This document shows positions 46,715 through 57,899 of a stretch of DNA of 64,000 bases, in pieces. A program made the translations under genes and the position numbers. Source of the DNA: Paludisphaera soli (GTDB taxonomy: Bacteria > Planctomycetota > Planctomycetia > Isosphaerales > Isosphaeraceae); contig NZ_JAALJI010000025.1 of the NCBI RefSeq assembly GCF_011064595.1, forward strand, positions 1-64,000. The letters are read 5' to 3'. Within the stretch, counting starts at the first letter, position 1; every line of letters begins with the position of its first letter. The notes under the pieces are model-generated. The model saw only the letters and a program-made list of their open reading frames with translations, had not been told where the DNA came from and made no database searches.

Positions 46715-47145
46715 GGCGGATCCTCGCCCTCTCGCGATCGGCGTCGTGTGACTGCTGCGAAACCCGTCTCGCTGCATCGTGGGCCCCACGCTCACGACGG
46801 CTCCCGCCGTCCCCGGCCCGGCGGCGTGGAGGACGGCCCGCCCCGCGGCCGCCGAGCACGCGGGCCAGGTCCCTCTCAAGGATTCTGGGTCATCGACGCG
46901 GCGTTGCCGCGGGAAATCGAGCCGATTCGGGACGTGGGCCTCGTCTCGAAGCCGTCGGGAGCCCCGGACCGCCTTCTTTGGAGCTCGCGACTTGACCGGG
47001 AGGGGGCGCCGGGCCTATGATCCCTCCGGTTTTCCCGACTCCTTTCCCGAGCCGCGCCGCGTCCGACGGTCGATCCGACCGCGGCGACGCGACTCTCCAT
47101 GCCCGGCGTCGCCTCGATGGGCCTGAATCGACGCACCTTCCCCCC
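46715..47145. other. Divergent intergenic region
   Basis: 431 bases between the starts of the DKNYY lipoprotein (minus) and the nucleotidyltransferase-HD gene (plus). Open frames extend from both genes into it but lose protein character. No repeats or clear promoter boxes were recognised. Confidence 0.4.
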
Positions 47146-48255
47146 ATGGCCGACGAACGCCTCCGGCGGCAGATCGCCTTCCTCGCCGCCCAGCTGATGT
47201 ACAATCGGACCGAGTCCGAGTATTTCACCGCCAAGCGCAAGGCCGCCAAGCAGCTCGGGGTCGAGCATCGATTCCGGCCCGGCGACCTCCCCTCCAACTC
47301 CGAGATCCGCGACCAGATCCAGGCCATGGCCCGGATGCACGAGGGGCCCAAGCGGCTCGACAACCTCCGCGCCATGAGGCTGGAGGCCCTCCGCATGATG
47401 CGCAAGCTCGCGCGGTTCCGGCCCCGGCTGATCGGCAGCGTCTGGACGGGCCACGTCCGCCAGGGCTCCGACATCGACCTGCACGTCTTCTCCGACTCGC
47501 TCGCCCTGGTGACCGACGTCCTCGACGAGCACGGCCTGGCGTACGAGGTCCAGCACAAGCGGATCGTCAAGTTCGGCGAGGAGCGGGTCTTCACCCACGT
47601 CCACGTCGACGACCGCCACCCCTTCGAGCTGACCCTCTACCCCGAGGACAAGCTCTCGTACGTCTTCAAAAGCTCCATCACCGGCAAGGCCATCGAGCGC
47701 GCCTCGATCGCCGAGCTGGAGGCGTTCCTGAAGGCCGAGGACCCGGAGATCGACCTGGACTTCGAGGTCGAGCGCGTCGAGGACCACGTCGACCGCTTCG
47801 AGCTGTACCGGCTCCTGCTCCGCCCGCTGGAGTCGGTGAAGCAGAACCCCAAATACCACCCGGAGGGGGACGCGCTGTACCACAGCCTCCAGGTCTTCGA
47901 GCTGGCCCGCGACGACCGAGCCTACGACGAGGAGTTCCTCCTCGCCGCGCTGCTGCACGACGTCGGCAAGGCGATCGACCCGTCGGACCACGTCGGCGCC
48001 GGGCTCCAGGCGCTCGAAGGGACGATCACCCCCCGCACCGAGACCCTGATCGCCCTGCACATGGACGCCCTCGCCTATCGCCAGGGGACCCTCGGCGCCC
48101 GCGCCCGGCTGCGGCTGGAGCAGTCCGAGGAGTTCGAGGACCTGATGCTCCTCCGCGAGCTGGACACCCGCGGCCGCCAGCCCGGCGCGATCGTCTGCGA
48201 GCTGGACGAGGCCCTGGACTTCCTCCGCGATCTCGCCGAGGAGAACGAGGGCTGA
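47146..48255 (+). CDS. Nucleotidyltransferase and HD domain protein
   Basis: 369 residues. After a helical N-terminus (1-90) comes a polymerase-beta-type nucleotidyltransferase core, IGSVWTGHVRQGSDIDLHVF (about 96-115), with the GS motif and DxD metal residues. A C-terminal HD phosphohydrolase domain carries HSLQVFELA and LLHDVGKAID (about 246-275). The combination resembles tRNA nucleotidyltransferase- or UTase-like enzymes but lacks the RNA-binding parts of CCA enzymes, so the substrate is unclear. The ATG at 47146 gives MADERLRRQ; the frame is open 43 codons upstream. Confidence 0.82.
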   Translation: MADERLRRQIAFLAAQLMYNRTESEYFTAKRKAAKQLGVEHRFRPGDLPSNSEIRDQIQAMARMHEGPKRLDNLRAMRLEALRMMRKLARFRPRLIGSVWTGHVRQGSDIDLHVFSDSLALVTDVLDEHGLAYEVQHKRIVKFGEERVFTHVHVDDRHPFELTLYPEDKLSYVFKSSITGKAIERASIAELEAFLKAEDPEIDLDFEVERVEDHVDRFELYRLLLRPLESVKQNPKYHPEGDALYHSLQVFELARDDRAYDEEFLLAALLHDVGKAIDPSDHVGAGLQALEGTITPRTETLIALHMDALAYRQGTLGARARLRLEQSEEFEDLMLLRELDTRGRQPGAIVCELDEALDFLRDLAEENEG

Positions 48256-48270
48256 GCGTCGCGTGTCTTC

Positions 48271-48404
48271 CCTTCCCCCCTGGTGGGGGAAGGTGCCCCG
48301 TAGGGGCGGATGAGGGGGACCGTCAAGGCGGACTTCGCAGGGGAGCGACGGCTCTTCCCCCCCCCATCCGGCCTTCGGCCACCTTCTCCCACGAGGGGAG
48401 AAGG
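48271..48404. repeat. Composite palindromic repeat, complete copy
   Basis: Left module CCTTCCCCCCTGGTGGGGGAAGG, spacer GGATGAGGGGGACCGTCAAGGCGGAC, then an inverted right module with CCATCCGGCC, a GGCC hairpin and a CTTCTCCC..GGGAGAAG hairpin. The flank acgattcgcgacggccggc (from 48405) matches, inverted, the inner spacer of the cluster near 9.03 kb. A further half module lies at about 48453-48482. Confidence 0.85.
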
Positions 48405-48486
48405 ACGATTCGCGACGGCCGGCTCGATCTCTCCGACCGCGCCCGTGCTGGTCTTCCCCCTACATCCGGCCCTACAGGCTCTCGGA

Positions 48487-49596
48487 TCAGACCCGGATGA
48501 CCGCCGGGAGCTTGTCGAGGCTCAACCGGCGGTTGGCGGCGACCTTCTGGGCGAGGTCGGGGGGGAGGTTCCCGCGAGCCAGCAGGCGGTCGGCGACGGC
48601 GACGGCCTCGGCGTGGCCGTCTGTGTAGTAGAGCGAGACGCCGTATTCCAGCTCCAGCAGGTAGTCGTAGACCGTCCGCCAGACGAACAGCCGGCGGGGG
48701 TCGGGACGCGGGACGTCCAGGGCGCGTCGGAAGAACATCCGGGCCGTGTGGAACTCCCGCGCGGCCTGGTAGTGCATGCCGATCTTGTACAGCGGCTCGG
48801 CGCGATCGGGCGAGCGTTCGAACGCGGTCAGGTAGGCGGCCAGCACCTCGGGCCAGGCGTCGCCGCGGCGCTCCTTCAGGACGGCGATCTGGAAGAGCGA
48901 GCACCAGACCTCCTCGGCCCAGCCCCCCATCGTCAGCCGTCGCGAGTAGTTGCGGATGGCCAGGTCCAGGTCGCCGGCGTCGCGGTAGCTCTGGGCCAGG
49001 TAGAAGACGTTGCGGGCGTCGTCGGGGTCTTCCAGCAGCGCCCTCTCCAGCAGGAGGGCGTCGCGGCGGTAGGTCAGCGGGTCGTGCGCGCGGGCGCCGT
49101 CGTGGGTGACGACCGTGCGGAGGCCGGGGAGGAAGTCCGAGGTCCGCGCCTCGGGGCAGGTCAGGTACTCGTGCAGCACCCCCTTGTACCGCCAGGGGAG
49201 GGCCGAGCGGACGACCTGCTTGCGGTGATAGCAGGTGGACCCGTAGTGGACCGACACGTCGTACGAGTCGGCCCCGAGCCTCGGCCGGGCGAAGCCGTCG
49301 TCGAACGCCAGGGTCTCGTCGGCGTCGATCGTGAAGGTGTACGCGGCGCGGTCGCGGGCCGCGTCGAGGACCTCGTTGCGGTTGTGGGAGAAGTCCACCC
49401 ACGGGCGTTGCAGGAGCGTCCCCGGCAGGTCGCCGAGCGTCTCGCGGATCAGCTCCTGGGTGCCGTCGGTCGAGCCGGTGTCGGCGATCACCCAGGTGTC
49501 GATGAAGGGGCGGACCGACTCCAGGCAGCGCCGGATCACCGGGGCCTCGTCCTTCACGATCATGCCGAGGCAGATGGTCGAATCCTGGGCGTTCAT
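48487..49596 (-). CDS. Glycosyltransferase family 2 with TPR-like C-terminus
   Basis: 369 residues. The GT-A fold begins CLGMIVKDEAPVIRRCLESV and contains ADTGSTDGTQELI and the DxD-like FTIDADETL (about 90). After about 180 the protein is helical with TPR-like repeats (ALLEDPDDARNVFYLAQSYRDAGDLDLAIRNY and following). It probably transfers a sugar in cell-surface glycan synthesis. No signal peptide. The start at 49596 has an AGGAG site; the longer frame upstream is not credible. It is divergent from the collagen-like gene. Confidence 0.88.
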   Translation of the reverse strand: MNAQDSTICLGMIVKDEAPVIRRCLESVRPFIDTWVIADTGSTDGTQELIRETLGDLPGTLLQRPWVDFSHNRNEVLDAARDRAAYTFTIDADETLAFDDGFARPRLGADSYDVSVHYGSTCYHRKQVVRSALPWRYKGVLHEYLTCPEARTSDFLPGLRTVVTHDGARAHDPLTYRRDALLLERALLEDPDDARNVFYLAQSYRDAGDLDLAIRNYSRRLTMGGWAEEVWCSLFQIAVLKERRGDAWPEVLAAYLTAFERSPDRAEPLYKIGMHYQAAREFHTARMFFRRALDVPRPDPRRLFVWRTVYDYLLELEYGVSLYYTDGHAEAVAVADRLLARGNLPPDLAQKVAANRRLSLDKLPAVIRV

Positions 49597-49847
49597 CGCC
49601 GTCTCCTGTCGAGCCTCCGAGAGATCGCCACGCCGCGAGTCCGCCTCGCGGACCCTCACGATCGCACGTCCGAGGAAGACCATACGACGCGGCGGGGCCG
49701 ATCGAGGACAAGCTACGCCCGATTCGTCCAACGAGGGTGCTTCATGAAGAAAACAAAATTCAGCCGCCCGGGTCCGACCGGCGGATTTTTCGTTCTAAGG
49801 TTTACACCAGTTGATCCGGCCGCATCGTCGGCGTGCCACCTTCATGA

Positions 49848-51344
<1,497 letters not shown>

Positions 51345-51426
51345 CGGTCGGCCGCGGGATCATCGGCGGGCGGGCGGTCCGGTCGCGAGTGCGGCCGGGG
51401 CGCCCGCCTCGTCGCGCCGGGGGGGC

Positions 51427-51651
51427 TCAGCCCCCCGACGAGGCCTTCGGCAGGGCGAGGGCCGGCGACGGCCCGCGAGGCTCGGGCCCCAGGCTGGAGC
51501 GCAGGCAGCCGATCTCCACCCGGAGCCGCCGGACGGCCCGGAGGCATCTCGGGCAGGCGTCGACGTGGGATCGCACGACCGGGGAGGCGTGGTCGCCGGC
51601 GGCGAAGGCCAGGAGATCGGTGTTCTCAGGGCAGGCGATCGTCCGGGTCAT
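51427..51651 (-). CDS. Zinc-finger anti-sigma factor candidate
   Basis: 74 residues with HVDACPRCL (about 29-37), the H-X3-C-X2-C zinc-binding motif of anti-sigma zf-HC2 domains, and no membrane segment. The start codon lies inside the end of the ECF sigma gene (26-base overlap), so the two are translationally coupled. It would bind and hold the sigma factor in the cytosol. It is short compared with membrane anti-sigma proteins, but the ASD alone has this size. The C-terminal Pro/Ser-rich tail has no features. Confidence 0.75.
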   Translation of the reverse strand: MTRTIACPENTDLLAFAAGDHASPVVRSHVDACPRCLRAVRRLRVEIGCLRSSLGPEPRGPSPALALPKASSGG

Positions 51652-52243
51652 GTTTGAGGTCCTCGTCGTAGCGACGGCAGAGGTCCTTGACCGCCTTGAG
51701 GACCCGCCACGAGTTCACGTACACGGCGTTCGCAGTCAGGCCCAGTTCGGCGGCCACTTCGCCGCCGGGGCGCCCCTGGATCACCGAGAACTCGAAGCAG
51801 TTCCACACCCGCTCCGAGCTCCGCCGCTTCACCTTGTCGAAGGCGAACCGGAGGATCTGGCGGCGGTGGTCCTGCTCGAACTCCCGGCGCTGCTCCGCCT
51901 CCTCGTCCGAGGTGATCTCCAGCACACGCCTCGCCCAGCCGTCGCGAGCCTTGCGCTGCGAGTGCTCCCGGCGAACCCGGTCGATCAGCGCGTTGCGGGC
52001 CACGGTGAAGAGCCAGGTCCGGAACCGCGTCTGGGAGCGGTCGTAGGTCTGGATCTTCTTCAGCAGCTTGAGGAAGACGTCCTGCACGAGGTCGTTCGCG
52101 TCCCCCTCGGAGAGCCCCTGCTTGCGGAAGAACCCCATCAGCATGGGCTTGTAGATGAGGTAGAACTCCCGCCAGCGGTCCGGGTCCCGGTCCCGCACCC
52201 CCTCGATGATCGAGAATCTGGTCGGCGTGTCGGTACTGGCCAT
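51626..52243 (-). CDS. ECF-type RNA polymerase sigma factor
   Basis: 205 residues. The region 2 core LVQDVFLKLLKKIQTYD, FRTWLFTVARNALIDRVRR is followed by a linker and region 4 (VIQGRPGGEVAAELGLTANAVYVNSWRVLKAV), typical of planctomycete ECF families. The start at 52243 (MASTDTPTRFSIIEG) is standard; the longer frame is not credible. It forms an operon with the overlapping anti-sigma candidate. The convergent neighbour is the collagen-like gene. Targets are unknown; no autoregulatory motif was identified in the upstream spacer. Confidence 0.92.
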   Translation of the reverse strand: MASTDTPTRFSIIEGVRDRDPDRWREFYLIYKPMLMGFFRKQGLSEGDANDLVQDVFLKLLKKIQTYDRSQTRFRTWLFTVARNALIDRVRREHSQRKARDGWARRVLEITSDEEAEQRREFEQDHRRQILRFAFDKVKRRSSERVWNCFEFSVIQGRPGGEVAAELGLTANAVYVNSWRVLKAVKDLCRRYDEDLKHDPDDRLP

Positions 52244-52537
52244 GATGTGAGTCCGGCTGTAACAGGGGAATGTTCCGACGTTTCCCATTGGCCCCACGTT
52301 CCGTTCCAGCCGACAAGATACCAACAACCATTGGGTGCGGCACGAAAAAATCCGGGAATGTTCTCCACCGCGTTCGCAACCTTGAGCCGCCCCGCACACC
52401 GGCCAACCCCGGATACGCCGACCTCGCCTCGACCTTACACCGCGGGGTCGGAATCCCTCGATTACGCCGGTAGAATGGGACGCCGGCCCGATGGGGCCGC
52501 GCGACGGGGCGGGGTGGCGAGGGGCCGGAGGCCGAGC

Positions 52538-53011
52538 ATGGCGATCGACGCGTTGATCCAGCGCAAGGTGATGGGGCGGTTCGCGACCGGGGTGACGGTG
52601 GTGACCACCGGCGGCTCGATGGGCCTGCACGGGCTGACGGCCAACGCGGTGACCTCGCTCTCGCTCGACCCGCCCCTGATCCTCGTCGCCGTGGACAGGC
52701 GGTCGCAGACCCTGGAATTCATCAAGGCCAACCGCTGCTTCGCCGTCAACATCCTCCGGCTCGATCAGGAGGAGATCTCCCAGAGGTTCGCCCGGCCCGG
52801 GCCCAAGGACTTCCTCGGCCTCGACCTGACCACCGACGCCACCGACGCCCCGATCATCGCCGGCTGCCTCGCCTACGTCGACTGCCGGCTCCACGACGTC
52901 CTCCCCGGCGGCGACCACGAGATCTTCGTCGGCGAGGTCGTCGGCGGCGCGGCGCACGATGGCGAGCCGCTGCTTTACTTCGCCGGCGGCTATCGAAGGC
53001 TGGGCGGCTGA
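52538..53011 (+). CDS. Flavin reductase family protein
   Basis: 157 residues with the FMN-binding split-barrel pattern: VMGRFATGVTVVTTGG near the N-terminus, GLTANAVTSLSLDPPLILVAVDR, FAVNILRLDQEEISQRFA and a C-terminal GGDHEIFVGEVV. It reduces free FMN with NAD(P)H, usually for a partner monooxygenase, but none is encoded here. The start ATG at 52538 follows GGCCGGAGG. The downstream MFS gene begins one base after its stop, so the two are cotranscribed. Confidence 0.9.
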   Translation: MAIDALIQRKVMGRFATGVTVVTTGGSMGLHGLTANAVTSLSLDPPLILVAVDRRSQTLEFIKANRCFAVNILRLDQEEISQRFARPGPKDFLGLDLTTDATDAPIIAGCLAYVDCRLHDVLPGGDHEIFVGEVVGGAAHDGEPLLYFAGGYRRLGG

Positions 53012-53012
53012 C

Positions 53013-54473
53013 GTGGCCGCGACGACGACGCCCCCCGAACAGCCCGAGGCGTCGCCCCGAGGGCTCGGCTTCTCCCGGTCCCACTGGTGGATCCTGGCGG
53101 CCGCCGCGCTCGGCTGGATGTTCGACGCCATGGATCAACGCCTGTTCATCCTGGCCCGGACCCCGGCCCTCCGCGACCTCGCCCCCGGGACCGACCCGGC
53201 CGACCTGCCGACGCTCGCCGGCTGGGCCACGGCCCTGTTCATCGCCGGCTGGGCCACCGGCGGACTGGCCTTCGGCCTGGTGGGCGACCGCTTCGGCCGG
53301 GTGCGGACGATGGGGCTGACGATCCTGATGTACTCCGTGTTCACCGGGCTCTCGGGCCTGGCGCGGAGCTGGCCGGAGTTCGCGGCCTACCGCTTCCTCT
53401 GCGGCATGGGCATCGGCGGCGAGTACGCCGCGGGCGTCGCCCTGGTGGCCGAGGCCATGCCCGCCCGCTCCCGCGCCTTCGCGCTGGGGCTCGTCCAGGC
53501 GGCCTCCTCGGTCGGCGCCATGATCGGCTCGGGCCTGAGCGTGCTGATCGGCCCCCAGTCGCGCGTCGGCGGCTACGCGGGATGGCGGGTCCTCTTCTTC
53601 TTCGGCGTGATCCCCAGCGTCTTGCTCGTCCTGCTGCGATTCCGGGTCCCCGAGCCCGACCGCTGGCTCCGCGCCCGCGACGAGGCCCTTCAGAACCCCG
53701 AGCCCGGCCGCAAGCTGGGCGACGTCCGCGCGATCTTCGCCGACCCCGTCCTGCGCCGTCGCACCCTCATCGGCATGACCCTGGGCATGGTCGGCCAGGT
53801 CGGCCTCTGGAGCATCGGCCTTTATACGCCGGAACTCGTCCGCGACGCCCTCTTCCTGGAGCGCCGCGCCGCCGTCGCGGCGGAGCTGGCGGGGAGGGGA
53901 GGGGCCGCCTCGGCGGCGACGGCCGGCGGCCTCGACGCCCTGGCCCGCGAGTCGGCCGCGAGCACCGGGGCCGACCCCGCCGCGCTCGTCGCCCGATGGA
54001 AGGCCGAGGCCGACGGCTACGTCGGCTGGGGGACGCTCCTGCAAGACGTCGGCTCGCTCTTCGGCGCCCCCTTCTGCACCTGGATCGCCGTCCGTTACGG
54101 CCGAAGGCGCGCGTTCGCGACGGCCTACGCCATGGCGATGGCCTCGGTCTGGCTGGTCTTCGGCGGCATGTCGCAGGGCCGCGACGTCTACTGGATGCTG
54201 CCGCTGCTGGGCTTCTGCACCTGCGGGATCTTCGGCGTCATCGTCCTGTATCTCCCCGAGCTTTACCCGACCCGCCTGCGGACGACCGGCATGGGCTTCT
54301 GCTACAACATGGCCCGCTACCTGACCGCCGGGGCCCCGGTCCTGCTGGGGAGGCTGGCGATCGGCGCCGGCGGATACTCCCGCGCGGCGATCCTCATGTC
54401 GTTCATCTACGTCTTCGGCCTGGTCGTCGTCCCGTTCGCCGCCGAGACCCGAGGCCGGCCCTTGCCCGATTGA
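53013..54473 (+). CDS. MFS transporter, sugar/aromatic-acid type
   Basis: 486 residues from GTG at 53013, which follows the flavin reductase stop by one base. The first membrane helix reads WWILAAAALGWMFDAMDQRLF, and the loop GDRFGRVRTMG and YRFLCGMGIGGEYAAGVALV fit the AAHS/SP branch of MFS. The central loop (about 260-330) is extended and Ala-rich. The substrate is unknown; aromatic acids fit a partner flavin reductase but that is only inference. A start at 52959 would overlap the reductase gene. Confidence 0.85.
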   Translation: MAATTTPPEQPEASPRGLGFSRSHWWILAAAALGWMFDAMDQRLFILARTPALRDLAPGTDPADLPTLAGWATALFIAGWATGGLAFGLVGDRFGRVRTMGLTILMYSVFTGLSGLARSWPEFAAYRFLCGMGIGGEYAAGVALVAEAMPARSRAFALGLVQAASSVGAMIGSGLSVLIGPQSRVGGYAGWRVLFFFGVIPSVLLVLLRFRVPEPDRWLRARDEALQNPEPGRKLGDVRAIFADPVLRRRTLIGMTLGMVGQVGLWSIGLYTPELVRDALFLERRAAVAAELAGRGGAASAATAGGLDALARESAASTGADPAALVARWKAEADGYVGWGTLLQDVGSLFGAPFCTWIAVRYGRRRAFATAYAMAMASVWLVFGGMSQGRDVYWMLPLLGFCTCGIFGVIVLYLPELYPTRLRTTGMGFCYNMARYLTAGAPVLLGRLAIGAGGYSRAAILMSFIYVFGLVVVPFAAETRGRPLPD

Positions 54474-54504
54474 TCCGAGCCGACCGAACCGAGGAGACTC
54501 GCCC

Positions 54505-56958
54505 ATGATCCGCCCGCTCCCGGCGTCGCTCCTGTTCCTGATCGCGACCGTCGCCGTCTCGGCCGCCGAGCCCCTCGTCATTCGCGAGGGCCTGGTCCTC
54601 CCCGGCGGCCGTCGCGGCCGTCGCGAGGCGATCCCCGCCGACCCGATCGTCGCGCGGATCGTCGCCGGGACGTGGGCCTTACCGAAGGCCGGCGAGGCGG
54701 CGGACCTCGGCGACGGCCGCGAGCGCAAATGGGAGCCGATCCAGGCCGGCGACGGCGGCTTCCGCGCGGCGCCGGGCTCGTACCTCGTCGTCGACGCCGC
54801 CTCGCCCGAGGACCGGACGGCGATCCTCGAGGCCACGGGCCACGGCGCGGCCTACGTGGGCGACGAGCCCCGCGCGGGCGACGTCTACGCCAACGGCTAC
54901 GTCCGCCTCCCGATCCGGCTCCGCAAGGGGTCGAACCCGATCCTGTTCCTCGGCGGCCGGGGGCGACCGATCCCGGTCAGGCTGGCCGAGCCGAAGGCCG
55001 CCGCCGAGCTGAACGCGGGCGACGTCACCGCGCCCGACCTGATCGAAGGGCAGGGGGCCGAGGCCGACGCGGCCCTGATCGTCCTCAACACGACCGACGC
55101 GCCCGCCGAGGGCCTGGCCGTCCTCGCCCGCGTGGACGGCGGCGCGGAGGTCCGCACGCCCGTCCCGACCTTGCCGCCGCTCGCCACCCGCAAGGCCCGG
55201 TTCGCGATCCGCGCCGAGGCGAAAGTCGGCTCGGATGACCGTCCGCTGGAGGTCCGGCTCGTCGACGCCCGGGGGACGACGCTCGACGTAGCGACGATCC
55301 CGCTGCGGAACCGACGCCCCGACCAGGAGCGCAAGGTCACGTTCGTCAGCGACATCGACGGCTCCGTGCAGTATTACGGCCTCGTCCCGGCCGCTCCCGA
55401 CCCCTCGGGCGCCCGCCCCGGGATCGTCCTCTCGCTCCACGGCGCGTCGGTCGAGGCGATCGGCCAGGCGGCGGCGTATCGGCCCAAGGCGGGGCTGGCC
55501 GTCGTCGCCCCCACCAACCGCCGGCCCTACGGCTTCGACTGGGAAGACTGGGGCCGCAAGGACGCGATCGAGGTGCTGGAGAAGGCCTCCGCGACGCTCG
55601 GCGTCGACCCCGCGCGGACCTACCTGACGGGCCACTCGATGGGAGGCCATGGCACCTGGCACCTGGGCGTGACCTTCCCCGACCGCTTCGCCGCCGTCGC
55701 CCCCAGCGCCGGATGGGTCAGCATGTTCAGCTACGCCGGCGCCGCGCGCGCCGAGGCGCCCGACCTGGTGGACTAGCTGATCGCCCGCGCGGTCAACCCG
55801 AGCGACACCCTCGCCCTGGTCCGCAACCTGGAAGGGCGGGGCGTCTACGTCCTGCACGGCGACGCCGACGACAACGTGCCGGTCGCCCAGGCCCGCACCA
55901 TGCGCGAGCAGCTCGCGACGTTTCACCCCGACTTCGCCTACTACGAGCGCCCTGGGGCGGGCCACTGGTGGGGGAACGAGTGCGTCGACTGGCCCCCCCT
56001 GTTCGCCTTCCTGCGCGAACATGCGACGAAGCCCCTCGACCAACTCCGCCGCGTCGACTTCGTCACGATGAGCCCCGCCGTCTCCGCCCGCTCGGACTGG
56101 GCGACGATCGAGGCCCAGACGCAGGCCATGAAGCCGACCGCGATCCACCTGGCCTTCGACCCGGAGAAGCGCCGGTTCGAAGGCGCGACCGAGAACGTCG
56201 CCCGCCTGACCCTGGACGTCGCGGCGGCGGCCCCCGGCGCGTCGGGCCCGTTCGAGGTCGCGCTCGACGGCCAGGCGGTGGCCGGCGCGACCCCCGACGG
56301 CGGCCGGCTGCGGCTCGCGCGATCGAAGGACGGCGCCTGGTCGATCCAGGACGCGCCGTCGCCGCTGGCGCACAAGGGGCCGCACCGCGCCGGGCCGTTC
56401 AAGGAGGCGTTCCACCATCGGTTCCTGCTCGTGTACGGCACGGCCGGGACGCCCGAGGAGAACGCCTGGTCGCTGGCGCGCGCCCGCTTCGACGCCGAGA
56501 CCTTCTGGTATCGCGGCAACGGCTCGGTCGACGTGATCGCCGACGTCGCGTTCCTCGACCCGGCTCGGGCCGACGAATTCCGCGACCGGAGCGTGATCCT
56601 CTACGGCCACGCCGAGAGCCACGCCGCCTGGGGCCCGCTCCTCGGCGACGGGCCCGTGCGGGTCGGCCGAGGCGTCGCGCGGATCGGCGACCGCGAGGTC
56701 GCGGGCGACGACCTCGCCTGCCTGTTCGTCCGCCCTCGCCCCGGCAGCGACGTCGCCTCCGTCGGCGTCGTCGCGGGCACCGGCATGAAGGGCCTCCGCC
56801 TCACCGCCACGCTCCCGTACTTCGTCTCCGGCACCGGGTTCCCCGACCTGACCCTCCTCCGCGCCGGCGACGCCGACCGCCCCCCCCGCGCCGTGGCCGC
56901 CGGCTATTTCGGCGAGGACTGGGGCCTCGAATCCGGCGAGTTCGCCCGCCGCGACTGA
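54505..56958 (+). pseudogene. Prolyl oligopeptidase family gene broken by an in-frame TAG
   Basis: The reading frame is continuous from ATG 54505 to 56958 except for one TAG at 55774-55776 (codon 424). Before it come a signal peptide (LIATVAVSAAEPL), a beta domain and the nucleophile GHSMGGHGTWH (Ser378). After it, in the same frame, come LIARAVNPSDTL, HGDADDNVP with the likely catalytic Asp and GAGHWWG with the His, then a C-terminal beta domain. So the stop separates Ser from Asp and His, and neither half can hold a full triad. The bases on both sides look intact and codon use is normal. The cause may be a recent nonsense mutation or a base-call error; readthrough is less likely. Confidence 0.85.
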
Positions 56959-57232
56959 GCCCGGACTCTCCCTCACCTCGAGCCGACGCGTCGCCCCCCT
57001 TAGAGGGTCGCAGACGTGCACCTTTCGCGCCGCGAGCGAACCCCTGCGAAACGACCGCAAACCGCTCGCGCACCGAAACTTAGATCCATAAAAGGATCTT
57101 AATGCGCATACGGAATGCTAGTTATTACGGGAATTTCGGTCATTTTCGTCGAAACCCCTTTTCTTGTCGCGACCGACCCGTATAGTTCCACCGTCTGAGT
57201 CATCCCGCAGGACACCTATTAGAGGCAACGTT

Positions 57233-57715
57233 ATGAACAAGTTCTTCGCATCGGTCGCCCTCCTCGCCCTGGCTACCCCGGCGTTCGCCGCCGAGAAGGA
57301 CATCGTCGATACGGCGGTCGGTGCCGGCAGTTTCAAGACGCTCGTCGCCGCCGTCAAAGCGGCCGGGCTCGTCGAGACCCTCAAGGGCGACGGCCCGTTC
57401 ACGGTCCTGGCCCCCACCGACGAGGCGTTCGCCAAGCTGCCCGAGGGGACCGTCGAGTCCCTGCTGAAGCCCGAGAACAAGGACAAGCTGATCGCGGTCC
57501 TGACCTACCACGTCATCCCCTCGAAGGCCATGGCCGCCGACGTGGTGAAGCTCGACGGCAAGTCCGTCAAGAGCGTCCAGGGCGGGGCCGTCAAGGTCTC
57601 GGTCGACGGCAAGACCGTCATGATCAACGACGCCAAGGTCATCAAGGCCGACATCGCCTGCAGCAACGGCGTCATCCACGTCATCGACACCGTCATCCTG
57701 CCGCCCAAGGAGTGA
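57233..57715 (+). CDS. Single-domain fasciclin (FAS1) protein
   Basis: 160 residues. The signal peptide ends at PAFAAEK (about 20), and one complete FAS1 domain follows: [55 protein letters not shown] and [16 protein letters not shown]1 proteins are secreted or surface cell-adhesion modules. The start ATG at 57233 has a weak AGAGG site; a TATAGT string about 50 bases upstream may be part of a promoter. Two hairpins follow the stop. Confidence 0.93.
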   Translation: MNKFFASVALLALATPAFAAEKDIVDTAVGAGSFKTLVAAVKAAGLVETLKGDGPFTVLAPTDEAFAKLPEGTVESLLKPENKDKLIAVLTYHVIPSKAMAADVVKLDGKSVKSVQGGAVKVSVDGKTVMINDAKVIKADIACSNGVIHVIDTVILPPKE

Positions 57716-57721
57716 CCTCTC

Positions 57722-57810
57722 GCCCGGCCGATCGCCGGGCCGGCACACCTTGAGTACTCCCCACGACGCCCGCTTCGGCCCTCCTCCGGCCGGAGCGGGC
57801 GTTTCTCGTT
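57722..57810 (+). terminator. Terminator after the fasciclin gene
   Basis: A first hairpin GCCCGGC/GCCGGGC (57722-57740) follows the stop. A second, stronger one (GCCCGCT 57768-57774 with AGCGGGC 57794-57800, inner GGCC/GGCC) is followed by GTTTCTCGTT, a usual intrinsic-terminator tail in a high-GC genome. Confidence 0.7.
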
Positions 57811-57899
57811 CCAGGACCGCCTCAGGCCTTGAACCCGCCCGCAATCACGCCCACAATCGCGGCCGCTTCGTCTCGATCCCCCCGTCAAGGAGACCCGCC

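Noticed and set aside
55774-55776. TAG read as pyrrolysine
   Set aside because: No pyrrolysine genes are in the window, and the residue lies in a loop region without conserved need; a nonsense mutation or error is simpler.
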